From Rhizobium sp. NLR16a (GTDB taxonomy: Bacteria; Pseudomonadota; Alphaproteobacteria; Rhizobiales; Rhizobiaceae), in the NCBI RefSeq assembly GCF_017948245.1, contig NZ_CP072871.1, positions 1 through 64,000 of the forward strand: a stretch of DNA of 64,000 nucleotides. Direction: 5' to 3'. The notes beneath the pieces were generated by a model. That model ran no database searches and was not told where the DNA came from. It saw nothing but the letters and a program-made list of their open reading frames with translations. The position numbers and the translations under genes were made by a program. Below, piece by piece: positions 37,815 to 46,592 of the stretch; the first letter of the stretch is position 1, and each line of letters begins with the position of its first letter.

Positions 37815-37864
37815 AGAGCATGATGTCATCCGAAAACCGCTCACACTTTTCGGCGTCATGCTCT
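37815..37864. repeat. rhizobial palindromic repeat, copy 2
   Basis: AGAGCATGATG ... CGTCATGCTCT with inner CCGAAAA/TTTTCGG arms, near-identical to 27054-27097. It lies between the kinase palindrome and the FadR-type regulator gene. Confidence 0.75.
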
Positions 37865-37890
37865 AGTAAGATACCGTCGGGGAGAATGAC

Positions 37891-38655
37891 GTGGTTGAAG
37901 CGAATAGCGAATCTTTGAACGCGGAAGCCGGCCCGCCGGGCAAGCCCGAACGCGGCAAGGCCGTCAAGCTGGTCGATCGTGTCTTCGACCAGCTGCTCGA
38001 GCGGATTCGTGGCGGAAACTACCCACCGGATTCACGCCTTCCCGGCGAACATGAACTTGCCGCGATGCTGGGGGTTTCCCGGCCGATCGTCCGCGATGCG
38101 CTGGCGCGGTTGCGTGATCAGGGCATGGTCTATGCCCGACAGGGAGCTGGGACCTTCGTCAGCGCGCATGGATCGCCGACGACTCAGCTTGCCTATTCGC
38201 CGGTCAAGACGATCGCCGATATTCAGCGCTGCTACGAATTCCGGCTGACCATCGAACCGGCCGCGGCCTATTTCGCTGCCAAGCGCCGCAATGAGCAGGC
38301 GATCCAGAAGATCGCCAGCGCCCTTGCGGATCTTCGCGAAGCGACCAGCCATCAGCTTCACCGCACCGACGCCGATTTCATCTTTCATCGCGCGGTGACC
38401 GAGGCTGCCAACAACCATTATTACACCGCCTCGATCGATGCGCTGAAAGCCCATATCGCCGTCGGCATGCACCTTCATGGTCTTTCCCTGCTCGGACCCC
38501 GCCAGGGGTTGGAACAGGTCTATGAAGAGCATAACGCCATCTACAAGGCGATCGCTGATGGCCGGGCTGATGATGCACAACGGCTGATGAAGGCACATCT
38601 CGAAGGCTCCCGGGACCGTCTGTTCGAGGGCAGGGTGCTGGATCTTTCCTTCTGA
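37891..38655 (+). CDS. GntR-family regulator (FadR subfamily) of the acid-sugar locus
   Basis: The 254-residue protein starts with GTG after GGGGAG. It has a winged helix (about 30-95: LPGEHELAAMLGVSRPIVRDALARLRDQGM) and a C-terminal FCD domain with metal-site type histidines (DADFIFHRAVTEAANNHYY). It lies downstream of the importer-kinase operon and is the only specific regulator in the 26-38.7 kb locus, so it probably controls it in response to a pathway acid. The palindrome at 30807-30825 is a candidate binding site. Confidence 0.85.
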   Translation: MVEANSESLNAEAGPPGKPERGKAVKLVDRVFDQLLERIRGGNYPPDSRLPGEHELAAMLGVSRPIVRDALARLRDQGMVYARQGAGTFVSAHGSPTTQLAYSPVKTIADIQRCYEFRLTIEPAAAYFAAKRRNEQAIQKIASALADLREATSHQLHRTDADFIFHRAVTEAANNHYYTASIDALKAHIAVGMHLHGLSLLGPRQGLEQVYEEHNAIYKAIADGRADDAQRLMKAHLEGSRDRLFEGRVLDLSF

Positions 38656-38710
38656 GACGCCTTCGGGATTGGCTCAGACAATTCGTAACGGTGAGAGACA
38701 ATGTCGTCAG

Positions 38711-40495
38711 CTACCGTCGCGACAGGATGCCGGCAAAGAGCTGGCGGAAGGTACCGGCAATGACGCCCGTCTCATGCGGATCCCCCGTCATCAACGCCGA
38801 GGTGAGATTCCGCATCTGCTCGAAGGTGATGTGCGGCGGCAGCGGCGGCACTTCCGGGTCGGTCTTCACCTCGAGGATGACGGGGCAATCGGAGGTCAGG
38901 GCTGCTTCCCATGCGGCGCTGAGCTGAGCCGGCCGATCGACGAAAATGCCGCGCAATCCGATGAGGTCGGCGAACTTGTGATAGGCTATGTCAGGAATGG
39001 ACTGCGACGCGTCGAATTTCGGATCGCCCTCCATCACCCGCTGCTCCCACGTCACCTGGTTCAGATCCTGGTTATTGAAGACGCAGATGACGAAAGTCGG
39101 ATCGGCCCAGTCCTTCCAGTATTTGGCAACGGTGATCATCTCGGCGAGATTGTTCATCTGCATGGCGCCGTCGCCGACCAGGCCGACGACGGGGCGATCG
39201 GAGTGAGCGAATTTGGCGGCGATCGCATAGGGCACGGCAGCTCCCATCGAGGCCAGTCCGCCGGAAAGCGATGCCTTCATGCCGCGGCGCATCTTCAGGT
39301 CCCGGGCATACCAGTTTGCGCAGGAGCCGGAATCGCTGGTGACGACGGCGTTTGCCGGCAGCCGCGGCGACAGCTCGCTGACGACGCGCTGCGGATTGAC
39401 CGGATTGGCGTCGACGTGGGCGCGCTCGTCCAGGGTCTTCCACCAGGAGGCGACGTCTTTCTCGATCGTTTGCCGCCAGCTGCGATCCGGATTTTCCCGC
39501 AAGAGAGGCAACAGCGCCCTGAGCGTTTCGGCCGCATCACCGGTCAGGTTGAGCTCCATCGGATAGCGCAGCGACAGCATGTCGGGATTGATGTCGATCT
39601 GCACGCCGCGCGCCCGGCCTTCCTCCGGCAGGAATTCGGAATAGGGAAAACCGGAACCGATCATCAGCAGCGTGTCGCAGTCACGCATCAGGTTCCATGA
39701 GGGTTCTGTTCCGAGAAGGCCGATCGAACCCGTCACCCATGGCAGGTCATCCGGCAGCGCGGCCTTGCCGAGCAGGGCTTTGGCAGCGCCCGCCTGGAGG
39801 CGGTCCGCAACGGCAATGACTTCGTCCGTGGCGTTGATCGCGCCGGCGCCGACGAGGATCGCCACTTTCTTCCCCGCGTTCAGAATATCGGCCGCAGCCT
39901 GAAGATCGTCTCCATGCGGAAAGACCCGCGGCGGGTGGTAACCCGGACCCGAATGCACGGTTCCATGCTTTCGCGCTGGCTCCTCATAGGGCATTTCCTG
40001 CAGATCGTTCGGCAAAATGATCGCTGTCACCGTTCGGTTTGCGAGCGCGATGCGAACCGCGCGGTCGATCAGATGGCGCACTTGCGCCGGAGCGGAAGCC
40101 TGTTGCACGAAATCGCTCGCGACGTCCTTGAAGAGGGCGGCTAGGTCGAGTTCCTGCTGGTAACGTCCGCCGAGCGCGCGACGCGCCTGTTGGCCGACAA
40201 TGGCGAGAACTGGCTGATGGTCCATGCGAGCGTCGTAAAGACCGGTGATCAGATGGGTGGCGCCAGGTCCCGAGGTTGCGATGCAGACGCCAAGTTCGCC
40301 TGAGAACTTCGCATAGGCGCTGGCCATGAAAGCCGCCATTTCCTCGTGTCGTGCCTGGATGAACTCCATCTTGTCGGATGCGCGATGGAGCGCCCCGAAG
40401 ACGCCGTTGATGCCGTCGCCGGGATAGCCGAACATACGTCGCACGCCCCATTCGCGAAGCCGTGCCACAAGGAAATCGCCGACTGTTTTCGCCAT
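38711..40495 (-). CDS. thiamine-diphosphate-dependent pyruvate-oxidase/acetolactate-synthase-like enzyme
   Basis: The 594-residue protein has the three TPP-enzyme domains: N-terminal PYR domain with the catalytic glutamate in ARHEEMAAFMA (about residue 50), a central FAD/regulatory-type domain (about 190-340), and the C-terminal PP domain with GDGAMQMNNLAEMITVAKY, the TPP-Mg motif (about 430-460). It resembles PoxB-like enzymes that decarboxylate pyruvate to acetate or acetyl phosphate, often stress-induced. It follows DUF2934 and DUF4142 genes on the same strand by 111 bases and may be read from their EcfG-like promoter. Confidence 0.82.
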   Translation of the reverse strand: MAKTVGDFLVARLREWGVRRMFGYPGDGINGVFGALHRASDKMEFIQARHEEMAAFMASAYAKFSGELGVCIATSGPGATHLITGLYDARMDHQPVLAIVGQQARRALGGRYQQELDLAALFKDVASDFVQQASAPAQVRHLIDRAVRIALANRTVTAIILPNDLQEMPYEEPARKHGTVHSGPGYHPPRVFPHGDDLQAAADILNAGKKVAILVGAGAINATDEVIAVADRLQAGAAKALLGKAALPDDLPWVTGSIGLLGTEPSWNLMRDCDTLLMIGSGFPYSEFLPEEGRARGVQIDINPDMLSLRYPMELNLTGDAAETLRALLPLLRENPDRSWRQTIEKDVASWWKTLDERAHVDANPVNPQRVVSELSPRLPANAVVTSDSGSCANWYARDLKMRRGMKASLSGGLASMGAAVPYAIAAKFAHSDRPVVGLVGDGAMQMNNLAEMITVAKYWKDWADPTFVICVFNNQDLNQVTWEQRVMEGDPKFDASQSIPDIAYHKFADLIGLRGIFVDRPAQLSAAWEAALTSDCPVILEVKTDPEVPPLPPHITFEQMRNLTSALMTGDPHETGVIAGTFRQLFAGILSRR

Positions 40496-40606
40496 GGATG
40501 CTGTTCTCCCGAGATCGTGTGAGATGCGCTGGAAGCGGATCTACTCCGGATCAAGCCGCAGTTTCAGTGCCGGGCTAATCGATGCGACCCGGTCTGCTTC
40601 CGTGGG

Positions 40607-40990
40607 TTAATAGCTGAGCCGGCCCCAGGAGGGATCCCATTCGACGTCCTCGACAAGTTCGACGAAGACGGGGCTGTTGCTGTTGCCTCTATGGGACTCT
40701 GCCAGTTGGAATGCCGCCTCAGGCTCCATTTCCTCGCCGGGATAGACCGTGTCGTCCAGGTCGCTTTCCGCGACCTTGCGAACATATCCCCGGATCTGGT
40801 TGCCCGATCGATAGAGTTTGATGATCAGCGACCCTGCCGGCGCCGAGCCATGGGAATATCGGATGTAGTCCCGACCATCTTGCGCCGGGTCACCCGCTCG
40901 ATACCAATGTGCGAGGTCCTGACCTTCCGGGCGCCCCTCGCTTTCCCAAATCCGGTAGGCACGGATCCTTCGTGTCTCCTCATCGATCAT
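40607..40990 (-). CDS. DUF2934-type small protein with C-terminal extension
   Basis: The 127-residue protein opens with a DUF2934-like motif (RIRAYRIWESEGRPEGQDLAHWYRA), then a beta-rich acidic domain of about 80 residues (IRYSHGSAPAGSLIIKLYRSG, ESDLDDTVYPGEEMEPEAAFQLAESHRG). The second part is not a family I can name. It lies 51 bases after the DUF4142 gene on the same strand. Function unknown; stress association is inferred from its operon. Confidence 0.7.
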   Translation of the reverse strand: MIDEETRRIRAYRIWESEGRPEGQDLAHWYRAGDPAQDGRDYIRYSHGSAPAGSLIIKLYRSGNQIRGYVRKVAESDLDDTVYPGEEMEPEAAFQLAESHRGNSNSPVFVELVEDVEWDPSWGRLSY

Positions 40991-41041
40991 TCTTGCCTCC
41001 CGTCGGGCCTCATGATCACCTTGACCATGCGGTCCTGCCGC

Positions 41042-41569
41042 TTACTTGTTGAGCTCTTTGGCCATCTGCAGATGATGTTCCAGAGCGGGGCGCGTACTTG
41101 CAGCCCATGCCTTCAGTTCGGGATTGTCCCCTTCGTCGCCATAGCGCTTGAAGAGATCGACCGCGTCCTCATGGGCAGATTCCTGGTCGGAGTGATACTG
41201 CTTGTTGAAATCGGCTCCTTGCAGGCCGTTCAGCTTGTCGAGCATGCTTTGCTGATCCGACGTCATGGCGCTCGGAAGCGCCGCCTTGACCTTGCCGCTG
41301 GAAACCAGTGCCTTGAGTTCCTCGCTGGTCTTCTGGTGGTCGGTGAGCATCTGCTGCGCGAAGGCCTTCGTCGCATCGTCGCCACGCTCGGTCCCAAGCT
41401 TGCTGGAGGCGATTTCGAACATGTCGCTTGCGGCTGCTTCCTTGACGAAATCTTCGGTTTTCGGCGGCACACCGATCAGGGAATTGACCCCGCTCTTTTC
41501 GGCAGCCGATTGGGCGAAGGCCGGGACAGCAAGCGAGAGGGCGAGCGAGGCGATAACACAGCGTTTCAT
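41042..41569 (-). CDS. DUF4142 periplasmic protein
   Basis: The 175-residue protein has a Sec signal peptide (MKRCVIASLALSLAVPAFAQ, cleavage near residue 20) and a helical ferritin-like DUF4142 domain with the typical AAASDMFEIASSKL, FAQQMLTDHQKTSEEL and histidine-bearing YHSDQESAHEDAVDLFKRYGDEG segments. DUF4142 proteins are periplasmic and general-stress-associated; no reaction is known. An EcfG-like promoter ends 27 bases before the start. It is the first gene of a probable operon with DUF2934 and the TPP enzyme. Confidence 0.88.
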   Translation of the reverse strand: MKRCVIASLALSLAVPAFAQSAAEKSGVNSLIGVPPKTEDFVKEAAASDMFEIASSKLGTERGDDATKAFAQQMLTDHQKTSEELKALVSSGKVKAALPSAMTSDQQSMLDKLNGLQGADFNKQYHSDQESAHEDAVDLFKRYGDEGDNPELKAWAASTRPALEHHLQMAKELNK

Positions 41570-41596
41570 AAGGATCTCCTGGGTTGGTGATCGCCA

Positions 41597-41621
41597 AACT
41601 TGCGCACAGGCGCAGAGTTCC
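41597..41621 (-). promoter_or_regulatory. EcfG-like promoter for the DUF4142 operon
   Basis: Minus strand GGAAC (41621-41617), 16 bases, AGTT (41600-41597), 27 bases before the ATG at 41569. Confidence 0.65.
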
Positions 41622-41670
41622 CGCCTTATCGCGTTGTTGATGATCGCTCTTCGTTCGACACAGCCGGGGC

Positions 41671-43653
41671 TTAGAGCCCAAAGGGAAAAGTTTCCGGATC
41701 CGATGTACCGAACTCCGGTGCCATGAGCGGCGAAAGCGCCCGGGTTTCATCGAACCAAAGATATGCATCATATTGCCGCGACAGTGATGCCGACATGTAA
41801 TGGCTCAGCCGTTCCGTTTCCGGCCGGTAGATGACGCCGATGAAGCGCTGAAGCCGCTGGTCGACGAGGCTTGCATGCAATTCTTCATCGGCCGCGAGGT
41901 CGAGGAGAAATCGCGGCTTTCCGGAATCGTGACAGAGACGCTCGCAGCTTTGCGGCAGGGACGGATTGACTTGCTTCTTCTCGGCCTGTCCATCCCAGTC
42001 GCTTGCCGCAATCACCTCGCCGGAATGCGTACCCAGTCCTATGAGGCTTGTCATTCCATCGAAACGCTGCCGACACAGCTGGCCAAGATTCAGTTCGTCG
42101 CGGGCGGCTGCCATATCGGTATAGCGGGCATCGCCGATATGCGAGTTGTGCGCCCATATGATGATCTTTGCCGTCGGACCGTGGAAGTCGAGGAGGTGCT
42201 CGACGGTATCGGCCATGTAGGTGTCGCGGAGATTCCAGGCCTGAGAACCGCCGTAATACATGATCCGGTAATACCGCTCGGCTGCGGCAAGCAACCGCGC
42301 CGACTGGGCGGCGTTCAGAAAGTCATGACCGTCTGAGGCAGCGTCGTCCAGGGATCGCGCCAGGAGCTCCGTGCATTGCTTGAGCACCGCCTCCTCGCAT
42401 GACCTATAGGCATCGGTGAGCACGGCCCGGCCATAAGTCGCCGGATCGCTCTGCCAGGGGCTGAGGCAGCCATAGCGTTCCCTGGCAATCTCGGCGGTCT
42501 CCGGGCTGACATCTTCGAGATAGTCGAGGACCGAGCGGATCGATCCCGACATGTTGTAGAGATCCAGGCCGTAGAACCGGATCGGATCGGCGTGTAAAGC
42601 CTTGCGACGCTCATTATGCCCCTTCAGCCAGCCGAGGAATCGCGAAAATTCCAGGTTCCGCCACATCCACCTGGGAAAACGGCTGAACGGCCGATCGCCT
42701 TTCGACGGCTGGCCGTTTATCCAGCGGTCGACCGCCGCGGCGTCCGGCCAATCCGCTTCGACCGCCACCATATTAAACCCGTGATGTTCGATCAGGTGAC
42801 GGCTGATGGCCGCGCGTGCCTCGTAGAATTCGGCCGTGCCATGGGTGGATTCACCCAGCAGAACGATGCGGCTTTCGCCAAATCGATCGAAAAGGGCGGC
42901 AAAGCTCCGGTCGTCGACCGAGGGAAATTCTTCCGCCATGGTCGCGATGAGTTTGTAAGGCGTTTCCTCCATGCGCGATGACGGGGCTGCCGCCGTGTAC
43001 ATCGGATGTGCGGCAGTCCAGGCATCCTCGCCGATCAGGGGAACGAAGAAGACGCCGCCGAGATCCTCCTCCTCGAAGGTGGTTGCACCGGTGCGCGTGA
43101 TGCGTTTCAGGCGCTGCTCTTCACCTCGGCCGACCGGGATGACGAGCCGCCCTCCGAGATCCAGCTGCTCCTTCAAGGCGGCCGGCACCTCGGGTGCGCC
43201 CGCGGAAACGATAATGGCATCGAAGGGAGCGGCTTTGGCCCAGCCCTTGCTGCCGTCGCCGACTCGGACGTCGATGTTGCGGTATCCAAGCTTCTCGAAT
43301 CGCTCCCGAGCCTGAACTGCCAGCCTTTCATGCCGTTCGATGGAATAGACGTGCCTTGCGATCCGGCTGATGAGGGCCGAGGCGTAGCCCGAACCGGTTC
43401 CGACCTCCAGAACCTTGTCGCCGGCGTCCAGATCGGCTTTTTCGATCATCAGTGCGACAATGTAGGGCTGCGAAATTGTCTGGCCCTCGCCGATCGATAA
43501 CGGCGCATCCTCATAGGCGAATTCCTCGAAACCAGGATCGACGAATTTTTCGCGCGGCACCATCCGCATCGCCCTGGTAACGCCTCGATCGCGAATGCCG
43601 CGACGCATGACATGATGTTCCACCATGTGGTCTCGGATGCGGGTCATATCCAT
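41671..43653 (-). CDS. fusion: protein-L-isoaspartate methyltransferase + erythromycin-esterase-like domain
   Basis: The 660-residue protein joins two enzymes. Residues 1-215 are PCMT-like: MVPREKFVDP, GEGQTISQPYIVALM (55-69) and the SAM loop VLEVGTGSGYASA (81-93), for methyl-ester repair of isoaspartyl damage. Residues 235-645 are erythromycin-esterase-like: LLGESTHGTAEFYEAR (265-280, with E268 and H271), VAVEADWPDA and IIWAHNSHIGDARY. The Ere-like half is a broad hydrolase family and need not act on macrolides. No stop or frameshift separates the halves. An EcfG-like promoter lies 23 bases upstream, fitting a protein-repair stress role. Confidence 0.85.
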   Translation of the reverse strand: MDMTRIRDHMVEHHVMRRGIRDRGVTRAMRMVPREKFVDPGFEEFAYEDAPLSIGEGQTISQPYIVALMIEKADLDAGDKVLEVGTGSGYASALISRIARHVYSIERHERLAVQARERFEKLGYRNIDVRVGDGSKGWAKAAPFDAIIVSAGAPEVPAALKEQLDLGGRLVIPVGRGEEQRLKRITRTGATTFEEEDLGGVFFVPLIGEDAWTAAHPMYTAAAPSSRMEETPYKLIATMAEEFPSVDDRSFAALFDRFGESRIVLLGESTHGTAEFYEARAAISRHLIEHHGFNMVAVEADWPDAAAVDRWINGQPSKGDRPFSRFPRWMWRNLEFSRFLGWLKGHNERRKALHADPIRFYGLDLYNMSGSIRSVLDYLEDVSPETAEIARERYGCLSPWQSDPATYGRAVLTDAYRSCEEAVLKQCTELLARSLDDAASDGHDFLNAAQSARLLAAAERYYRIMYYGGSQAWNLRDTYMADTVEHLLDFHGPTAKIIIWAHNSHIGDARYTDMAAARDELNLGQLCRQRFDGMTSLIGLGTHSGEVIAASDWDGQAEKKQVNPSLPQSCERLCHDSGKPRFLLDLAADEELHASLVDQRLQRFIGVIYRPETERLSHYMSASLSRQYDAYLWFDETRALSPLMAPEFGTSDPETFPFGL

Positions 43654-43676
43654 GGGTCACCTCCAGTCTCGGGGAG

Positions 43677-43702
43677 AACAGCTGAAAGCAGGTGGTTGTT
43701 CC
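43677..43702 (-). promoter_or_regulatory. EcfG-like promoter for the methyltransferase-esterase fusion
   Basis: Minus strand GGAAC (43702-43698), 17 bases, TGTT (43680-43677), 23 bases before the ATG at 43653. This is the only N17 spacing among the set. Confidence 0.6.
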
Positions 43703-43923
43703 CCGGCAGTGCGGCCATGGCCTTGCTAGGGCTTACACTCGTTTGCGGCCATGGCTTGCGGGTTCAACCGGATCGCAGCGCCCGTCAGCACGGCATCGAT
43801 ATCAGGCGCGCGTCGCAGATGGCCAATTGTTCCGCACAGTTCGCGAGTTTTGCAATATGAGCGGATGGGATCGGCGGCAGAGCGACGGCCAGCTGCCTGG
43901 GTCCTTCTATGCCCTTGGCTCCG
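43703..43923. other. middle of a 330-base divergent intergenic region
   Basis: The gap between the fusion gene and the permease holds an EcfG-like promoter at each end (43677-43702 and 43924-43948). The stretch between shows only short open frames without ribosome sites; nothing else is recognised. Confidence 0.5.
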
Positions 43924-43948
43924 GGAACCCGAGCGGCCGCTGGTTGTT
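43924..43948 (+). promoter_or_regulatory. EcfG-like promoter for the KimA-like permease
   Basis: GGAAC (43924-43928), 16 bases, TGTT (43945-43948), 35 bases before the TTG start at 43984. Confidence 0.6.
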
Positions 43949-43983
43949 GGTTATCGCCCCAGCCCCCGGATAAGGAATAGAGA

Positions 43984-45882
43984 TTGAACCTCAGTACCCT
44001 CCTGTTGGGTCGGCGTCTCGCCAATCGCGAGCACGAAGACAAGAAGATCGGTTGGGTAGAAGCCGTGCCCGCCATGGGGCTGGATGGCCTCGGCTCATCA
44101 TCCTATGGGCCGGAGGCAGCGCTCACCGTCCTCATTCCACTCGGCGCGCTCGGCCTGGCCCATATCGGCCCGGTGATCTTCTGCATCGTTGCTCTGCTGG
44201 GGGTTCTCTATTTCTCCTACCGGCAGACGCTCGCCGCTTACCCGACGAATGGCGGCGCCTATGTGGTGGCGAAGGAGAACCTCGGAGAATATCCGAGCCT
44301 GCTTGCCGCCGCAGCGTTGATGATCGATTACGTCCTGAATGTCGCTGTTGGCGTTTCGGCAGGGGTTGGGGCACTCGTCTCGGCGGTGCCGAGCCTTCAC
44401 CCCTACATTCTGCCCCTCTGCCTTGGCATCGTCCTCCTCGTCATGCTGGCCAATTTGCGAGGAACGGGAGAGGCCGGCTGGCTATTCGCATTGCCGACCT
44501 ACCTCTTCATCCTCTGTTTCCTTGGCGCCATCGGCTATGGGTTGGTGGGCATCGCTTTGGCGGAGAAGCCCACCACCCTCATTCCGCCGCCTGCCCTGGG
44601 CCCAGTCACACAGGGTGCGACCGTCTGGCTCCTCATGCACGCCTTTGCCAGCGGCTGCACGGCCATGACGGGAGTGGAAGCCGTTTCCAACGGGATGGGG
44701 TCTTTCAGAGAGCCTGTCATGCGCAACGCTTATTTCACGCTGACGATCATCGTCGTCATTCTCGGTCTGCTTCTTGGTGGTGTCGCTACCATCGCAACCG
44801 TCTTCGAGATCGGCGCAATGGATCAGACGAAGGAAGGTTATCAGAGTGTCCTGTCGCAATTGCTTGCCGCCGTCGCCGGCCACGGCGCCTTCTATTATAT
44901 CGCAATGGCCAGCCTTCTCAGCGTTCTTTGCCTGTCGGCCAATACCAGCTTCGTCGGCTTTCCGCGTCTTTGCCAGATGGTTGCCGCCGACGGCTATCTG
45001 CCGAGGGCTTTCGCCCAGCCGGGCCGCCGCCTGGTGTTCACCGTCGGCATCGTGTTTCTTTCCGGCTTCGCCGCACTGCTTTTGATCGTCTTCGGAGGAA
45101 TAACCGACCATCTCATACCGCTCTTTGCGATCGGCGCCTTCTTGACATTCACGATCTCTCAGGCGGGCATGACGATGCATTGGCGCCGTCAGCCCAAGAG
45201 GTACACCGCAAAGCTGGCGATGAACGCGGTCGGCGCGGTTTCGACAGGTGCGGCGCTCATCATCATCCTGATCGCCAAGTTTGCGGAGGGCGCGTGGATC
45301 ACCCTCATCACGGTCCCGGTGACCATTGCCATTCTGAAATCGATCAAGAGCTACTACCGCTCGCTTCAACGCGAACTCAGGACGCCTGGTCCTATCACCG
45401 TCGAAGATATTGAGCCGCCGACCGTTCTCGTCGTAACCGAAACATGGAACAGGTTGAGCGAACGCGCCATCAAGTTCGCTCTGACGATCTCGCCCGACGT
45501 TGTCGCGGTCCATTTCATCCGTCTCGGTGGGCCTGATCTGGAGGAAGGTGAAAAAGCGCTTCGCGAGGAATGGCGCGTCGAGGTGGAAGAGCCGATCGCC
45601 GCCCACGGGCTGAAGCCGCCGCGGCTCATGCTCATCCCAGCGCCTTATCGGCAACTGCATGAGCCGCTTCTGCGGCTGATCGAAAAGCTCGATGCCGATA
45701 GTCCGGAGAGGCGGGTCGCGGTTCTGATCCCTGAAACGGTGAAAGACAAATGGTGGCAGAAGCTGCTGCACATGAACAGGGCAGGGCGGCTAAGGGCAAA
45801 ACTGGTCAAGCTTGGAGGTCCCCGCCTGACGGTGGCGACGGTTCCCTGGCGACTATATCGGGAGGAGCAGGCGGCGACATGA
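43984..45882 (+). CDS. APC-superfamily permease, KimA-like (possible K+ importer)
   Basis: The 632-residue protein has about 12 transmembrane helices (residues 20-450) with an APC opening (GLGSSSYGPEAALTVL) and a cytoplasmic C-terminal domain of about 170 residues (PPTVLVVTETWNRLSERAIKFAL) resembling a universal-stress-protein fold. This architecture and length match KimA/YdaO, a high-affinity proton-coupled potassium importer, better than amino-acid permeases. TTG 43984 follows AAGGAA. Osmotic or desiccation stress use fits its EcfG-like promoter. Substrate not proven. Confidence 0.75.
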   Translation: MNLSTLLLGRRLANREHEDKKIGWVEAVPAMGLDGLGSSSYGPEAALTVLIPLGALGLAHIGPVIFCIVALLGVLYFSYRQTLAAYPTNGGAYVVAKENLGEYPSLLAAAALMIDYVLNVAVGVSAGVGALVSAVPSLHPYILPLCLGIVLLVMLANLRGTGEAGWLFALPTYLFILCFLGAIGYGLVGIALAEKPTTLIPPPALGPVTQGATVWLLMHAFASGCTAMTGVEAVSNGMGSFREPVMRNAYFTLTIIVVILGLLLGGVATIATVFEIGAMDQTKEGYQSVLSQLLAAVAGHGAFYYIAMASLLSVLCLSANTSFVGFPRLCQMVAADGYLPRAFAQPGRRLVFTVGIVFLSGFAALLLIVFGGITDHLIPLFAIGAFLTFTISQAGMTMHWRRQPKRYTAKLAMNAVGAVSTGAALIIILIAKFAEGAWITLITVPVTIAILKSIKSYYRSLQRELRTPGPITVEDIEPPTVLVVTETWNRLSERAIKFALTISPDVVAVHFIRLGGPDLEEGEKALREEWRVEVEEPIAAHGLKPPRLMLIPAPYRQLHEPLLRLIEKLDADSPERRVAVLIPETVKDKWWQKLLHMNRAGRLRAKLVKLGGPRLTVATVPWRLYREEQAAT

Positions 45883-45905
45883 GCGTTTTCTCACCGTGCA
45901 GCGGC

Positions 45906-45930
45906 GGAACTTAGTGTCCGGAGCGAAGTT
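45906..45930 (+). promoter_or_regulatory. EcfG-like promoter for two small genes
   Basis: GGAAC (45906-45910), 16 bases, AGTT (45927-45930), 26 bases before the ATG at 45957. Confidence 0.65.
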
Positions 45931-45956
45931 GGACAGGCACCAGCAAAGAGGCGCCA

Positions 45957-46202
45957 ATGTCCCCGAATCCACTTATATCTGAACCGGTCGAAGAGCTTGC
46001 CAGACGCCTCGAGGCGATGACCGACGACGAGTTGTTTCTGACCATGAGTGAACTGGAAACAGCGAGCAACGCTGCCGAGAACGACGCGGCGGCGGAGGTT
46101 CTCTCCCGGATCGCTTTGACCGAGGACGAGATCGAGCAGCGTTATCCTGGCCAGGTGCTCGCGCCGTATCGCGACTGGAAGCAAAGGCAGCCGCTGCTGT
46201 AA
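45957..46202 (+). CDS. small acidic helical protein, unknown function
   Basis: The 81-residue protein is acidic and predicted helical, with LARRLEAMTDDELFLTMSELETA and a C-terminal YPGQVLAPYRDWKQRQPLL. No cysteine, membrane segment or signal peptide is present. I recognise no family. It sits directly behind an EcfG-like promoter and 54 bases before another small gene on the same strand, so the two probably form a stress-induced pair. Confidence 0.65.
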   Translation: MSPNPLISEPVEELARRLEAMTDDELFLTMSELETASNAAENDAAAEVLSRIALTEDEIEQRYPGQVLAPYRDWKQRQPLL

Positions 46203-46256
46203 CCGCGTGAGCCATGGCAGCACCATCGCTCAAAACCAAGAGGAATGGAGGCTTCA

Positions 46257-46520
46257 ATGAGCAGTTCTGAGACGACGACGGATCACAAGAAAATCCGTAA
46301 ATGGGCGGAGGAAAGAGACGGCAGGCCGGCAGCTATCCGGACCCGCGGCAAAGGCGGCGTTCTCCGGATCGATTTTGGAGAAAAGGAAGAGGAATTCGAC
46401 GAGATCGACTGGGACGAATTCTTCAAGATCTTCGACGAAAACAAGCTCGCCTTCCTCTACCAGGACAAGACCAAGGACGGAAAGACGAGCCGCTTTAACA
46501 AGTTTGTCGAGCGCGACTGA
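46257..46520 (+). CDS. conserved small charged protein, unknown function
   Basis: The 87-residue protein is very rich in charged residues and has the pattern HKKIRKWAEERDGRPA, then GGVLRIDFGEKEEEFDEIDW, then FDENKLAFLYQDKTKDG. Homologs of this shape are widespread in rhizobia and other bacteria; some are mislabelled as glucan-branching enzyme, for which there is no support here. ATG 46257 follows AATGGAGG and was chosen over an ATG four codons upstream. Probably co-transcribed with the preceding gene. Confidence 0.7.
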   Translation: MSSSETTTDHKKIRKWAEERDGRPAAIRTRGKGGVLRIDFGEKEEEFDEIDWDEFFKIFDENKLAFLYQDKTKDGKTSRFNKFVERD

Positions 46521-46592
46521 GCGCTCAACCTTCTTGCCTTCTGGTCGCTGCCGTGATGACGGCGGCGACCGGTCGTTTAGGGAAACTGCCAT

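Noticed and set aside
41671..43653. macrolide resistance gene
   Set aside because: Erythromycin-esterase-like domains are widespread and mostly unrelated to macrolides; the fusion and promoter point to stress repair.
43751..43987. small open frames between the fusion gene and the permease
   Set aside because: They cross the EcfG-like promoter at 43924 and lack a ribosome site or homology.
46257..46520. 1,4-alpha-glucan branching enzyme
   Set aside because: This name is sometimes attached to such proteins, but at 87 residues there is no glycosidase domain.
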